Assembly (NCBI GenBank): GCA_021772705.1
Contig: JAJFLN010000774.1
Location: 1-24,898 of the forward strand
DNA: 24,898 nt
Origin: Candidatus Cloacimonadota bacterium
GTDB taxonomy: Bacteria > Muiribacteriota > UBA6191 > JACPRK01
Direction: 5' to 3'
Of the stretch, positions 1-7,819 are shown piece after piece (the first letter of the stretch is position 1; every line of letters begins with the position of its first letter). A program made the position numbers and the translations under genes. Under the pieces are notes generated by a model. The model was not told the DNA's origin. It saw only the letters and a program-made list of their open reading frames with translations, and searched no databases.

Positions 1-13
1 CCATATCGTCTGA

Positions 14-87
14 CCCTTCGGCAAGCTCAGGAGAGGGGCCGGTCCGCGAAACGACGTTCTGTGCCTCGACAAGCTCGGCACGAACGG
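14..87. repeat. Two copies of a short GACAAGCTC intergenic repeat
   Basis: Two related blocks lie in the same orientation downstream of the ferredoxin gene. Block A is at 14-36 (CCCTTCGGCAAGCTCAGG...) and block B at 63-87 (GCCTCGACAAGCTCGGCACG..., ending AACGG). Both share the core C-T/C-TCG-G/A-CAAGCTC. Related blocks recur in the opposite orientation at 7871-7922, where they are also paired. The core resembles the TTCGACAAGCTCAG-type short repeats often seen between genes in GC-rich bacteria. Nothing in positions 1-116 looks coding. Confidence 0.6.
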
Positions 88-116
88 ATAAGGAAGGAAG
101 CGTTAGGACCACCGCA

Positions 117-302
117 CTAGCTCTGGTAGTTGATCACGTCCACGGGACAGGCCTGTGCCGCCTCTTCGATGGAGTCTCTCGATGACAGATCGGCATCGGA
201 GCGAACCTCCGCGGAGATCTCATCGACGGTAAAGACGTCGGGGCAGAGGTCCTCGCAGGCCCGGCAGACGATGCAGCCTGGCGCTATCCAGACCTTCTTC
301 AT
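117..302 (-). CDS. Small single-cluster [4Fe-4S] ferredoxin
   Basis: This 61-residue soluble protein should be a cytoplasmic electron carrier. Cysteines at residues 10, 13 and 16 (C-x2-C-x2-C) and a distant Cys52 in an ACPVDVI motif form the ligand set of monocluster bacterial and archaeal ferredoxins. CPDVF follows the first group, as in the Pyrococcus-type family. A fifth cysteine, Cys20, lies where that family has a cysteine able to form a disulfide, but no partner cysteine is visible. The length is normal. The ATG at 300-302 has only a weak GAGAAG-like ribosome site. The gene is divergent from proB with about 100 bases between them, and no redox partner is adjacent, so the electron donor and acceptor are unknown. 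Confidence 0.9.
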   Translation of the reverse strand: MKKVWIAPGCIVCRACEDLCPDVFTVDEISAEVRSDADLSSRDSIEEAAQACPVDVINYQS

Positions 303-408
303 TTCGGGCTTCTCGTGTTCATGGTCACGTCTGGGAATCTAGCTCCCGCACCGGTGCACCCGCCACAGATAACTTCCCTTGCCCGCCGATCAGTGCAGGT
401 AGTTGAGT
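303..408. promoter_or_regulatory. Divergent intergenic region between ferredoxin and proB
   Basis: This gap must carry the promoters for both the ferredoxin gene (leftward) and proB (rightward). No convincing -35/-10 pair is visible on either strand. The only notable element is a perfect 10-base palindrome, GCACCGGTGC, at 348-357. It could be an operator or a chance palindrome in GC-rich DNA. Confidence 0.3.
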
Positions 409-1575
409 ATGATGTCCCGAAACTCGATGAAGAACAAGATTGACGGATCGTCCTTGAGGCGACAGGTGACACGGTCGGCCCGGCGGATCGTCGTCAAGGT
501 GGGCTCCAATGTGCTCGCTTCCGACGAGCTGGGACTGGACGCTGGAGTCATGGCCAGCCTGGTCGCCGAGGTCAGCCGTCTGTGGCGCGACGGCAGGGAG
601 GTGGTTCTCGTCAGCTCCGGAGCCATCCTTGCCGGAAGGGTCCTGCTGGGAATGAAGGACCGCCCCAGACTGCTTCCGGAGAAGCAAGCCTGCGCCGCCG
701 TGGGCCAACCGGAACTCCTGGGCAGATACCGGGAGCTCTTCGGCTGGCACGGATGCGCCGTCAGTCAGGTCTTGTTGACTGCCGAGGATCTGCGGGATCG
801 ACGGCGGTACCTGAATGCCCGCAACACGCTCCGGGCGCTGCTGGGCCACAAAGTGGTCCCCATCGTCAACGAGAACGACACGGTGAGCGTCGAGGAGATC
901 AAGTTCGGTGACAACGACATCCTGAGCGCTCTGGTCTCAACTCTGGTGGAGGCCGACTTGCTGCTGATCCTCTCCGATGTTGCGGGCCTGTACAGCAGTC
1001 ACCCGGAGGAGAAGGGAGCTGAGCTGATCGACTGGGTCCAGAAGATCGGCCCGGCGGAGCACGCCCTGGTCCAGGGTGGAGCTGGAGAACACGGCCTGGG
1101 AGGGATGGGGAGCAAGCTCGACGCTGCCGCCAGGGTCATGAAGATGGGCATTCCCATGATCGTCGCCTCCGGCAAGAGTCCCGGGGTGTTGCCGTCAGTG
1201 CTTCAAGGTGACCCGGTGGGCACCCTGTTCCACTCACCTTCCGTGCCTCGCCTCCAGGGCCGGAAGCACTGGCTGGCCTTTGCAGCCCATCCGAAGGGAA
1301 TCCTCACCCTGGATCCGGGAGCCTGCAGGGCCATCGCAGATCAGGGCAAGAGCCTGTTGCCATCAGGGATTCAAGCCATGACGGGCAGGTTCGACCCGGG
1401 AGATCCCGTGGTCTGCAACGACACCGGCGGGAACGAGATCGCCCGAGGCCTGGTCAACTTCTCGGCAGAGGAGCTGAACCGCATCAAGGGCTGCCACACC
1501 TCGGATATCATCAAGATTCTCGGATACAAGGACTACGACGAAGTGATTCACCGCAACAATCTCGTGTTGCGATGA
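409..1575 (+). CDS. proB: Glutamate 5-kinase (ProB) with C-terminal PUA domain
   Basis: ProB phosphorylates L-glutamate with ATP to gamma-glutamyl phosphate, the first and usually proline-inhibited step of proline synthesis in the cytoplasm. Numbered from the ATG at 409, an amino-acid kinase domain spans about residues 20-260. It has the VVKVGSN nucleotide-binding start (Lys30), VNEND near 154-158 and FGDND at 167-171. The usual GTGGMxTK motif reads GLGGMGSK at 229-236, a conservative Thr to Ser change. A PUA domain follows at about 285-370. The length of 388 residues is normal. The start is uncertain: TTG 403, ATG 409, ATG 412 and ATG 427 are all in frame before the conserved core, and none has a strong ribosome site. 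proA begins 34 bases downstream, so the two are almost certainly co-transcribed. Confidence 0.95.
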   Translation: MMSRNSMKNKIDGSSLRRQVTRSARRIVVKVGSNVLASDELGLDAGVMASLVAEVSRLWRDGREVVLVSSGAILAGRVLLGMKDRPRLLPEKQACAAVGQPELLGRYRELFGWHGCAVSQVLLTAEDLRDRRRYLNARNTLRALLGHKVVPIVNENDTVSVEEIKFGDNDILSALVSTLVEADLLLILSDVAGLYSSHPEEKGAELIDWVQKIGPAEHALVQGGAGEHGLGGMGSKLDAAARVMKMGIPMIVASGKSPGVLPSVLQGDPVGTLFHSPSVPRLQGRKHWLAFAAHPKGILTLDPGACRAIADQGKSLLPSGIQAMTGRFDPGDPVVCNDTGGNEIARGLVNFSAEELNRIKGCHTSDIIKILGYKDYDEVIHRNNLVLR

Positions 1576-1609
1576 ATCGACAGAGACGTTGCTTTCAGCA
1601 GAGGTACTC

Positions 1610-2887
1610 ATGACACAGCAGATGGACCCCGACGATATCGAACGCTTGATCGTGGAGACCGCCCGCCGCGCCCGGCAGGCATCCCGGTCGCTTGCGGTGA
1701 TCGGCTCGGCGGTGAAGGACAGGGCGCTGCTCTCCATGGCCGATGGCCTGGAGGAGGAGGCGGCGGACATCCTGTCGGCAAACCAGAAGGACGTGGCGGA
1801 GGCGAAGGAGGGGGACCGAAACTCGGCCTTCATCGACCGGATGACCCTGACCCCGGACCGGATCCGGAAGATGGCCACCGCCCTGAGAGAAGTGAGTCGG
1901 CTGCAGGATCCGGTCGGGTCCATCGACTCGGCCCAGATACGGCCCAATGGTCTACAGGTGAGCCGCGTCAGGACTCCCATTGGGGTGGTGGCGATCATCC
2001 ACGAGTCCCGGCCCGACGTGACCAGCGATGCGGCGGCTCTCTGCCTCAAATCGGGTAACGCCTGCATTCTCCGAGGGGGAAGTGACGCCGCCCGATCCAG
2101 CGGCGCCATCGCCGGAGTGATGGTGAAGCGCGGGATCGACGCCGGCCTGCCTCGATCCTTCATGCAGATCGTGCCGGTACAGGAGAGAAGCACTCTGCCC
2201 ATCCTGCTGCGGCAGGACGACATGATCGACGTGGTGGTGCCCCGAGGCGGCGAGGGATTGATCCGCATGGTTGTGGAGCAGTCCACCATCCCGGTGGTGA
2301 AGCACTACAAGGGCGTCTGCCATACCTATGTCCACGCCGACGCCGATCTGGACATGGCCGTCGACATCGCCGAGAACGCCAAGTGCCAGCGGCCCGGAAC
2401 CTGCAACGCACTCGAGACTCTGCTGGTCCACCGGGAGGCATCCTCCAGCTTCCTGCCCCGGATCGCCGAGCGCTACGAGGCGCAGGAAGTGGTCATCCAC
2501 GGATGTCCTGAGACTTGCCGGCTGATTCCCTGGGCCCGGCTCGCCACGGATTCGAGCTGGGACACGGAGTACCTGGACCTGGAAGTTTCAGTCCGGGTCG
2601 TCGACGACCTCGACCAGGCACTGGATCACATCGCCGCCCACGGTACGGGTCACTCGGAGGCGATCATCACTGAAGGCTACGCCGCAGCCGAAAGGTTCCT
2701 GGCCGCCGTGGATGCTGCCGCCGTGTTCGTCAACGCCTCGACCCGCTTCACCGATGGAAGCCAGTTTGGCCTGGGCGCCGAGATCGGCATCAGCACCCAG
2801 AAACTTCATGCCCGGGGACCCATGGGTCTCCAGGAGTTGACCACCTACAAGTACGTTGTTCGGGGGACGGGCCAGGTTCGGCAATGA
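1610..2887 (+). CDS. proA: Gamma-glutamyl phosphate reductase (ProA)
   Basis: ProA reduces gamma-glutamyl phosphate with NADPH to glutamate-5-semialdehyde, taking the labile product of ProB. It belongs to the aldehyde dehydrogenase superfamily. The N-terminal half has the family motif VIHESRPDVTSDAAALCLKS and a glycine-rich LRGGSDA. The catalytic thiol is predicted to be Cys265 in TCNALETLLVH, and the C-terminus has the conserved LHARGPMGLQELTTYKY. The chosen ATG at 1610 is preceded by AGAGG at 1600-1604, five bases upstream. An in-frame TTG at 1589 would add seven residues but lacks such a site. The 425-residue length is typical. The final gene of the pathway (proC) is not in the window. Confidence 0.97.
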   Translation: MTQQMDPDDIERLIVETARRARQASRSLAVIGSAVKDRALLSMADGLEEEAADILSANQKDVAEAKEGDRNSAFIDRMTLTPDRIRKMATALREVSRLQDPVGSIDSAQIRPNGLQVSRVRTPIGVVAIIHESRPDVTSDAAALCLKSGNACILRGGSDAARSSGAIAGVMVKRGIDAGLPRSFMQIVPVQERSTLPILLRQDDMIDVVVPRGGEGLIRMVVEQSTIPVVKHYKGVCHTYVHADADLDMAVDIAENAKCQRPGTCNALETLLVHREASSSFLPRIAERYEAQEVVIHGCPETCRLIPWARLATDSSWDTEYLDLEVSVRVVDDLDQALDHIAAHGTGHSEAIITEGYAAAERFLAAVDAAAVFVNASTRFTDGSQFGLGAEIGISTQKLHARGPMGLQELTTYKYVVRGTGQVRQ

Positions 2888-2990
2888 TTGATCGGCCCGG
2901 CGCCCATCTGTTACCTGACTCTTGAAGCGAGTCCTGCCACAGGCCAAGTTGGTCCCTGGCCTGGGACTTGCCCAGAGGATGTGATGAATC
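2888..2990 (+). promoter_or_regulatory. Spacer before ilvE with alternative hairpins
   Basis: This 103-base gap contains several short complementary segments. GACTC (2917-2921) pairs with GAGTC (2929-2933). AGGCCA (2941-2946) pairs with TGGCCT (2957-2962). GTCCC (2952-2956) pairs with GGGAC (2963-2967). CTGGG (2961-2965) pairs with CCCAG (2971-2975). The last three stems share bases and exclude each other, and the last one touches the AGAGG ribosome-site candidate at 2974-2978. It could be a regulatory leader for the aminotransferase or chance pairing in GC-rich DNA. No promoter boxes are evident. Confidence 0.3.
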
Positions 2991-3905
2991 TTGGAACCGA
3001 CGAAACATATCTGGATGGACGGCAAGCACGTGGACTGGGACAAAGCGCAGATCCATCTCTTGACCCATGCATTCCACTACGGCACAGCCGTTTTCGAGGG
3101 TATTCGATGCTACAAGACGGATCGAGGTCCTGCAGTGTTCCGTCTTCAAGATCACATGCGCCGGCTGCACAATTCAGCCCACATCATGGGTATGGAAGTC
3201 CCCTACAGCCAGGAAGTCCTCGAACAGGCCGTGGTAGATACGATCCGGCTGAATGAGGTGGACGAGTGCTACATCCGCCCCATCGTCTACCTCGGCTATG
3301 GCAAGCTCGGTCTCAACCCGGTGGGCTGCGACATCAATGTGGGAATCGCCGTCTTCCGATGGGGCTCCTATCTCGGGGAGGATGGCGTCAAGAACGGCGT
3401 CCGGACCAAGGTCAGCTCCTTCTCCAGAGGTAACGTGAACGCGATCCTGGATTCGGCCAAGACTTCGGGCAATTACGTCAACTCGGTCCTGGCCAAACGG
3501 GAAGCCGTGCTGGACGGGTACGACGAGGCCATCATGCTGAGTCAGGAAGGATTCATCGCCGAGGCCACGGGGGAGAACCTGTTCATTGCCAGGGGCAAGA
3601 AGATCTCCACTGCTCCCGGCGCCCTGGTACTCGAGGGTTACACCCGGGACACGGTCATGACCATGGCCCGGGACGAGGGCTATCAGGTCAGAGAAGAGAT
3701 CTTCACCCGGGATCAGCTGTACGTGGCCGACGAAGCATGGCTCACGGGAACAGCCGCTGAAGTCACACCGATACGCGAAGTGGACCGGCGGGCCATCGGC
3801 ACGGGTAAGCCCGGCCCTATGACTCAGAAGTTCCAGAAGATGTACCAGGAAGTGGTGCGGGGCAAGAGCGAGAAGTACTCCAGGTGGCTGACGTACCTGT
3901 CATGA
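2991..3905 (+). CDS. ilvE: Branched-chain amino acid aminotransferase (class IV PLP enzyme)
   Basis: This enzyme transfers the amino group between glutamate and the 2-keto acids of valine, leucine and isoleucine, using pyridoxal phosphate in the cytoplasm. The 304-residue protein begins with the family opening IWMDGKHVDWDKAQIHLLTH and the HYGTAVFEGIR motif near residues 29-39. The Schiff-base lysine is predicted to be Lys157 in SAKTSGNYVNS. EATGENLF and LTGTAAEVTPI complete the cofactor and substrate motifs. The start is a TTG at 2991; AGAGG lies 12 bases upstream, slightly far. The next in-frame ATG (3015) would remove the conserved first strand. Class IV relatives such as D-amino acid transaminases are alternatives, but the GTAAEVTP and GxGxxGPxT regions fit BCAT best. 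It may be read through from proBA. Confidence 0.93.
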   Translation: MEPTKHIWMDGKHVDWDKAQIHLLTHAFHYGTAVFEGIRCYKTDRGPAVFRLQDHMRRLHNSAHIMGMEVPYSQEVLEQAVVDTIRLNEVDECYIRPIVYLGYGKLGLNPVGCDINVGIAVFRWGSYLGEDGVKNGVRTKVSSFSRGNVNAILDSAKTSGNYVNSVLAKREAVLDGYDEAIMLSQEGFIAEATGENLFIARGKKISTAPGALVLEGYTRDTVMTMARDEGYQVREEIFTRDQLYVADEAWLTGTAAEVTPIREVDRRAIGTGKPGPMTQKFQKMYQEVVRGKSEKYSRWLTYLS

Positions 3906-3939
3906 CCCGGCCCGGGGAGGGCACTCTGCCATACAGAGC

Positions 3940-5400
3940 ATGACCACAGCTTCAGTGCCCGGCATTGCTTCAACAGACGGTCTGCACGCCAGCCCTTCGC
4001 CGATCGACTGTGTCAATGCGCTCTTGACTGGAGCGCTTCTGTGCGCCCTGTCGGCCTCTGCGGCCATGGGCCAGGCGATCCCCCACCCATTCCCTCCTAC
4101 CGTCGAACCGGCACCGGCGGCCCAGCCCGCGTCAACTCCTGAACTGGAGCTGGATCAGTGCCTGGAGATCGCCCTCCAGAACCACCCTACCCTGAAGACT
4201 CTGCGGGGAAGTCTGGGAGTGGCCAGAGCCCGCGTCATCAGATCACGGGCAGGCCGTCTGCCGAGACTCAGCCTGAACGTCTCCCGGACTCATACGGAGC
4301 TGATCCGGCCCGGCACCAGCAGTCTGGCATCCGTGTCGGGGGGAGTGATCATCGGCGGAGGATCTGCCAGTCGTGTCGTGGAGTCCGACATCAAGCGAGC
4401 GACCCTGAACTTGCGGCAGACCTTGACCGACTTCGGCAAGACCGAGAACGAGATCGCCGCCAGCAAGCATTCCCGCGAGGCCGCGCGCCTGGAGCTGGAG
4501 AACACCGTGCAGGACGTGATCCTCGACGCGGAGGTCGCCTACTTCCAGCTGCTGGCCGCCAGGAGCCTGGCAAAGGTGAACCGTCAGGCCGTGGCGCGAG
4601 CCCTGGAGGATTTGAAAGTAACGGAGGGGTTCGTCGAGGTCGGCTCCAGGCCCCGCTTCGATCTAACCCGGGCCAGGGTAGAGGTATCCACGGCCCGGGT
4701 AGCGGCCCGCCGGACGGAGAACGAGGTGGAGATCAGCCGGGTCATTCTGGCCAACGCCATGGGACTGGAAGGGAAGCTCCCTGGTGAACCCAGAGACCGG
4801 CCACGGTCAAAGCTCCCCATTCTGAGCCCGGACGAAGCAACATCCCAGGGCCTGGAGAACCGGCCCGACCTGGTCGCCTCCCTGGAGCGCCAGAGGTCGG
4901 CAGAGGCTTCTCTCCACGCCGCTCAGGCCGGGTATCGCCCATCCATCAACGTCGGTTACGGCAAGACTCTTCGGGGAGAGGATTACCCCCTGGATCGCTC
5001 GACCGATGTGAGCCTCAGCATGGACTGGAACCTCTTCGATGGCCATCTGACCCACTCCCAGGTGGCGGAGGCGAGGGCAAACTTGGCGGTGTCTCAGGGA
5101 CGGACCGCCCAGCTGAGACAGCAGGTGATCACCGACATTCGCCGCTATCAATTGAATGCCCAGGAGGCTGACGCCAGGATCGAGGCCACTGCCATTACGG
5201 TGAGGGAAGCACGAGAGAACTTGCTACTGGCCCGGGGCCGTTATCAGGGTGGAGTTGGCTCCCCCATCGAGATCACTGACGCCCGGCTCAGCCTGGCCCG
5301 GGCCGAGTCGGATCAGGTTCAGGCCAGATACGACTTCGAGATCGCCCTTGCCCGCCTGGAGCGAGCCATGGGCCTCATCAACCGGGAGGAAGAGCCGTGA
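3940..5400 (+). CDS. TolC-family outer-membrane efflux channel protein
   Basis: This is a predicted outer-membrane, trans-periplasmic channel subunit that docks to the adaptor encoded next. The protein has 486 residues. A hydrophobic stretch at about 30-46 (LLTGALLCALSASAAMGQA) acts as a signal peptide after a longer than usual N-terminal tail, followed by a Pro-rich segment. Two outer-membrane efflux protein (OEP) repeats follow, each rich in helical Ala/Glu/Arg heptads. They start at LDQCLEIALQNHPTLKTLRG and, in the second half, at ENRPDLVASLERQRSAEA. VSLSMDWNLFDG is the typical strand-rich motif of the second repeat. The ATG at 3940 has no good ribosome site nearby (GGGGAGG lies about 20 bases upstream), so the start is uncertain. 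Its stop overlaps the adaptor start by four bases. Confidence 0.93.
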   Translation: MTTASVPGIASTDGLHASPSPIDCVNALLTGALLCALSASAAMGQAIPHPFPPTVEPAPAAQPASTPELELDQCLEIALQNHPTLKTLRGSLGVARARVIRSRAGRLPRLSLNVSRTHTELIRPGTSSLASVSGGVIIGGGSASRVVESDIKRATLNLRQTLTDFGKTENEIAASKHSREAARLELENTVQDVILDAEVAYFQLLAARSLAKVNRQAVARALEDLKVTEGFVEVGSRPRFDLTRARVEVSTARVAARRTENEVEISRVILANAMGLEGKLPGEPRDRPRSKLPILSPDEATSQGLENRPDLVASLERQRSAEASLHAAQAGYRPSINVGYGKTLRGEDYPLDRSTDVSLSMDWNLFDGHLTHSQVAEARANLAVSQGRTAQLRQQVITDIRRYQLNAQEADARIEATAITVREARENLLLARGRYQGGVGSPIEITDARLSLARAESDQVQARYDFEIALARLERAMGLINREEEP

Positions 5401-6977
5401 GTCTCCGTACCGTGAGCATTCTGACTCTTCTCGCCCTCGGCGCAGGCGGCTGGTACCACTACAGCAGCTCCGGCGACGAGTTGACTTCCTACCGAGTCGC
5501 CACGGTCGAGGCCGGCGAGATCGAGGACGCCGTGACGGCCACGGGCACCCTCAACGCCGTCACCACGGTCCAGGTCGGCAGTCAGGTGTCGGGCAGAATC
5601 GCCGAGCTACTGGTGGACTTCAATGATCAGGTGGAGAGGGGACAGGTCATCGCCCGCATCGATTCGGCCCCCTTTGCGGCCCGGGTCGCTCAGGCTCGAG
5701 CGACCCTGACCAAGGCCCGGGCCGCGCTACAGCGCACGTCGGCGGCCGTCGATGTCTCCCGGGCCAACTTGCTCGTGGCCGATGCCGATATCCGTTCCGC
5801 CGAGTCCCGATTGCAGAAGACTCGCATCATCGTCGTCGACACCCGGCGAACCTATCAACGCATGAAGGAGCTGGGCGCCAGGGAGCTGGTGGCCCAGAGC
5901 GACGTGGATCAGGCAGAGACTCGGATGAAGGAAGCCGAGGCCGATGTCGGCGGCCTCGAGGCGGGCCTTCAGTCCGCCGAAGCCAAGAAAGTTGCGGCCG
6001 CGAGCCAGGTAGGCCAAGCCCTGGCAGAGGTGGAAGCGGCCCGTGCGGAGATCGAGAACTCCCGAGCCAACCTGGAGCTGGCCGAGACGAATCTGGAGTT
6101 CACCCGGATACTCTCCCCCATCGACGGGATCGTCATCAGTCGAGACGTTGACGTGGGCCAGACAGTGGCGGCCAGCTTTCAGGCCCCCGTCCTCTTTCTG
6201 ATAGCCGACGACCTGTCCCGGATGCAGATCACGGCCAACGTGGATGAAGCCGATATCGGACGGGCACGGGAGGGGCAGAAGGTCGCCTTCACTGTCGATG
6301 CCTATCCCGACAGGCAATTTCAGGGCAAGGTGAGCCAGATCCGCCTGGCTCCGATTGTCAGCTCCAACGTGGTCACCTATCACGTGGTGGTGGACGTGAA
6401 GAACGGCGATCTCTCCCTGAAGCCAGGGATGACCGCCAACGCCACCATCCGGGTGGCCTACCGGGAAGAGGCGTTGCGAGTTCCCAATGCGGCCCTTGCC
6501 TTCACGCCACCGGACACGGACTCGGTGAAGGAGAGCCGCTCTGGACGACGAGGTGACCCGGGTGCCAGCGGCGGCAGACGAGGCGACGGCGGCGGTGGCT
6601 CACGCAAGGGAAGCGGCCGTCGAGGTGAACGTGGACGTCGAGGCAAGGGAAGCGGCGACCATCGTCCCGGAGAGGGCACCGGCGGATCGAAGCAGGGCCA
6701 AGACGGCGCCGGGTCGGGAGCGGATGCAGGCGGCAGCCCCGGGCAGCGACCGATCAAGTCCCCCATCGTCAAAACAGGCACGGTCCACATCGTGCGGGAC
6801 GGCGAAACAACAGCCGTGGAGGTCCGGACGGGCATCACCGACGGCACCTACACCGAGGTGGTCTCAGGCTCTGTCCAGACAGGAGACGAGGTCGCCGTGG
6901 GAATCTCCAAGGGTGGGGCCGGATCGGCCCCCACCCTGAGGGGAATGCGGCGAGGCACCCGGTCGCCACGAATATGA
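5397..6977 (+). CDS. MacA-like membrane fusion (periplasmic adaptor) protein
   Basis: The adaptor links the inner-membrane ABC transporter to the TolC-like channel. It is a 526-residue protein with an N-terminal membrane anchor at about 5-20. The first lipoyl half-motif (VQVGSQVSGRIAELLVDFND) lies near 58-77, a long alpha-helical hairpin at about 95-235, and the second lipoyl half (LSPIDGIVISRDVDVGQTV) near 239-257. A beta-barrel domain follows to about 365. An unusual Gly/Arg/Ser-rich low-complexity insert occupies about 378-453, before the final membrane-proximal domain (VKTGTVHIVRDGETTAVEVRTGI). The length exceeds typical MacA proteins, largely because of this insert. The start is GTG at 5397 with GGAGG about 9 bases upstream, overlapping the preceding stop (GTGA). 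It ends by a four-base ATGA overlap with the ATPase gene. Confidence 0.93.
   Translation: MSLRTVSILTLLALGAGGWYHYSSSGDELTSYRVATVEAGEIEDAVTATGTLNAVTTVQVGSQVSGRIAELLVDFNDQVERGQVIARIDSAPFAARVAQARATLTKARAALQRTSAAVDVSRANLLVADADIRSAESRLQKTRIIVVDTRRTYQRMKELGARELVAQSDVDQAETRMKEAEADVGGLEAGLQSAEAKKVAAASQVGQALAEVEAARAEIENSRANLELAETNLEFTRILSPIDGIVISRDVDVGQTVAASFQAPVLFLIADDLSRMQITANVDEADIGRAREGQKVAFTVDAYPDRQFQGKVSQIRLAPIVSSNVVTYHVVVDVKNGDLSLKPGMTANATIRVAYREEALRVPNAALAFTPPDTDSVKESRSGRRGDPGASGGRRGDGGGGSRKGSGRRGERGRRGKGSGDHRPGEGTGGSKQGQDGAGSGADAGGSPGQRPIKSPIVKTGTVHIVRDGETTAVEVRTGITDGTYTEVVSGSVQTGDEVAVGISKGGAGSAPTLRGMRRGTRSPRI
6528..6755 (+). repeat. Gly/Arg-rich low-complexity coding insert in the adaptor gene
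   Basis: This stretch encodes residues about 378-453 of the adaptor and is dominated by Gly, Arg, Ser, Lys and Asp, with recurrent GRRG, RRGDGG and GSGRRGERG units. It interrupts the region between the beta-barrel and the membrane-proximal domain. It keeps frame, so it is probably a disordered, positively charged loop rather than a damaged segment. Confidence 0.75.
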
Positions 6978-7732
6978 GCGGCTCCGGCGATCCAGTCGTC
7001 CAGGTCCAGGGGCTCTCGAAGGACTACCCCTTGGGAGAAGTGACGGTCCATGCTCTCCGGGGAATCGACCTCGAGATTCGCCGGGGGGAGTTCGTGGCCA
7101 TCATGGGAGCCTCCGGGTCGGGAAAGAGTACATTCATGAACCTCATCGGCTGCCTCGATCGGCCCACCCGAGGCAGCTACATCCTGGAAGGAACCGACGT
7201 CTCCAAGCTCGACAGAGATGCCCTGGCGGCGGTCAGGAACAAGCGCATAGGATTCGTCTTTCAAGGGTTCAACCTGCTTCCAAGGACCTCGGCGCTGGAG
7301 AACGTGGAGCTGCCCCTGCTCTACGCCAACCTGGCGGCGGCAGAGCGGCACGCCCAGGCGCTGGAATCTCTTCGGGCCGTCGGCCTCGAGGACCGGGAAC
7401 ATCACGAGCCGGCTCAGCTCTCGGGAGGCCAGCAACAGCGTGTCGCCATCGCCAGAGCCCTGGTGAACAGACCGAGCATCGTCATGGCTGATGAGCCGAC
7501 GGGGAACCTGGACTCCCGGACCGGCCTGGAGGTCATGGAGCTGTTCCAGGACCTGAACCGGCGCGGGATCACGGTGGTGCTCGTGACACACGAGACCGAG
7601 ATCGCAGCCTTCTCCCGCCGCATCGTCCGGTTCCGGGACGGCCGGATTCTGTCCGACGAGGCCCACGACCCACTGAGCGCCACGGCACAGCTGGCGGCCC
7701 TTCCGGAGGAACGGGATGAAAATGAAGACTAG
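6974..7732 (+). CDS. MacB/LolD-type ABC transporter ATP-binding protein
   Basis: This cytoplasmic ATPase powers the transporter and is encoded separately from its membrane partners, unlike fused E. coli MacB. In 252 residues it has Walker A GASGSGKS at 45-52, the Q-loop glutamine at 97 (FVFQGFNLLP, typical of the MacB/LolD/FtsE group), the signature LSGGQ at 149-153, Walker B IVMADE at 169-174 followed by PTGNLD, and the switch His206 in VTHE. All catalytic residues are intact. The ATG at 6974 overlaps the adaptor stop (ATGA). The acidic C-terminal tail (EERDENED) lies in a DNA segment that is tandemly duplicated just downstream. Only one ATPase serves two permeases, so it probably acts as a homodimer. 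Confidence 0.96.
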   Translation: MSGSGDPVVQVQGLSKDYPLGEVTVHALRGIDLEIRRGEFVAIMGASGSGKSTFMNLIGCLDRPTRGSYILEGTDVSKLDRDALAAVRNKRIGFVFQGFNLLPRTSALENVELPLLYANLAAAERHAQALESLRAVGLEDREHHEPAQLSGGQQQRVAIARALVNRPSIVMADEPTGNLDSRTGLEVMELFQDLNRRGITVVLVTHETEIAAFSRRIVRFRDGRILSDEAHDPLSATAQLAALPEERDENED

Positions 7733-7819
7733 CGGTCCCGGCAGTGGTCTTCCCATTGGAGGAGCAGGCCGAAGATGAAGACTAACAATCCCGGCAATGG
7801 TCTCCCCATTGCCGGAGGA
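7705..7819 (+). repeat. Tandem duplication of the ATPase 3' end and spacer
   Basis: Unit 1 (7705-7757) starts GGAGGA, then 11 bases, then ATGAAGACTA and a segment ending CCCATT. Unit 2 (7758-7813) repeats the same order at an offset of 53 bases, with three extra bases near its end, and a third GGAGGA follows at 7814-7819. Within 7722-7758 versus 7775-7811, 32 of 37 bases match. Unit 1 includes the last coding bases of the ATPase. In unit 2 the corresponding frame still reads an acidic tail, LEEQAEDED then stop, against PEERDENED then stop in the real gene. A local duplication of the gene end is therefore the simplest origin. Confidence 0.85.
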
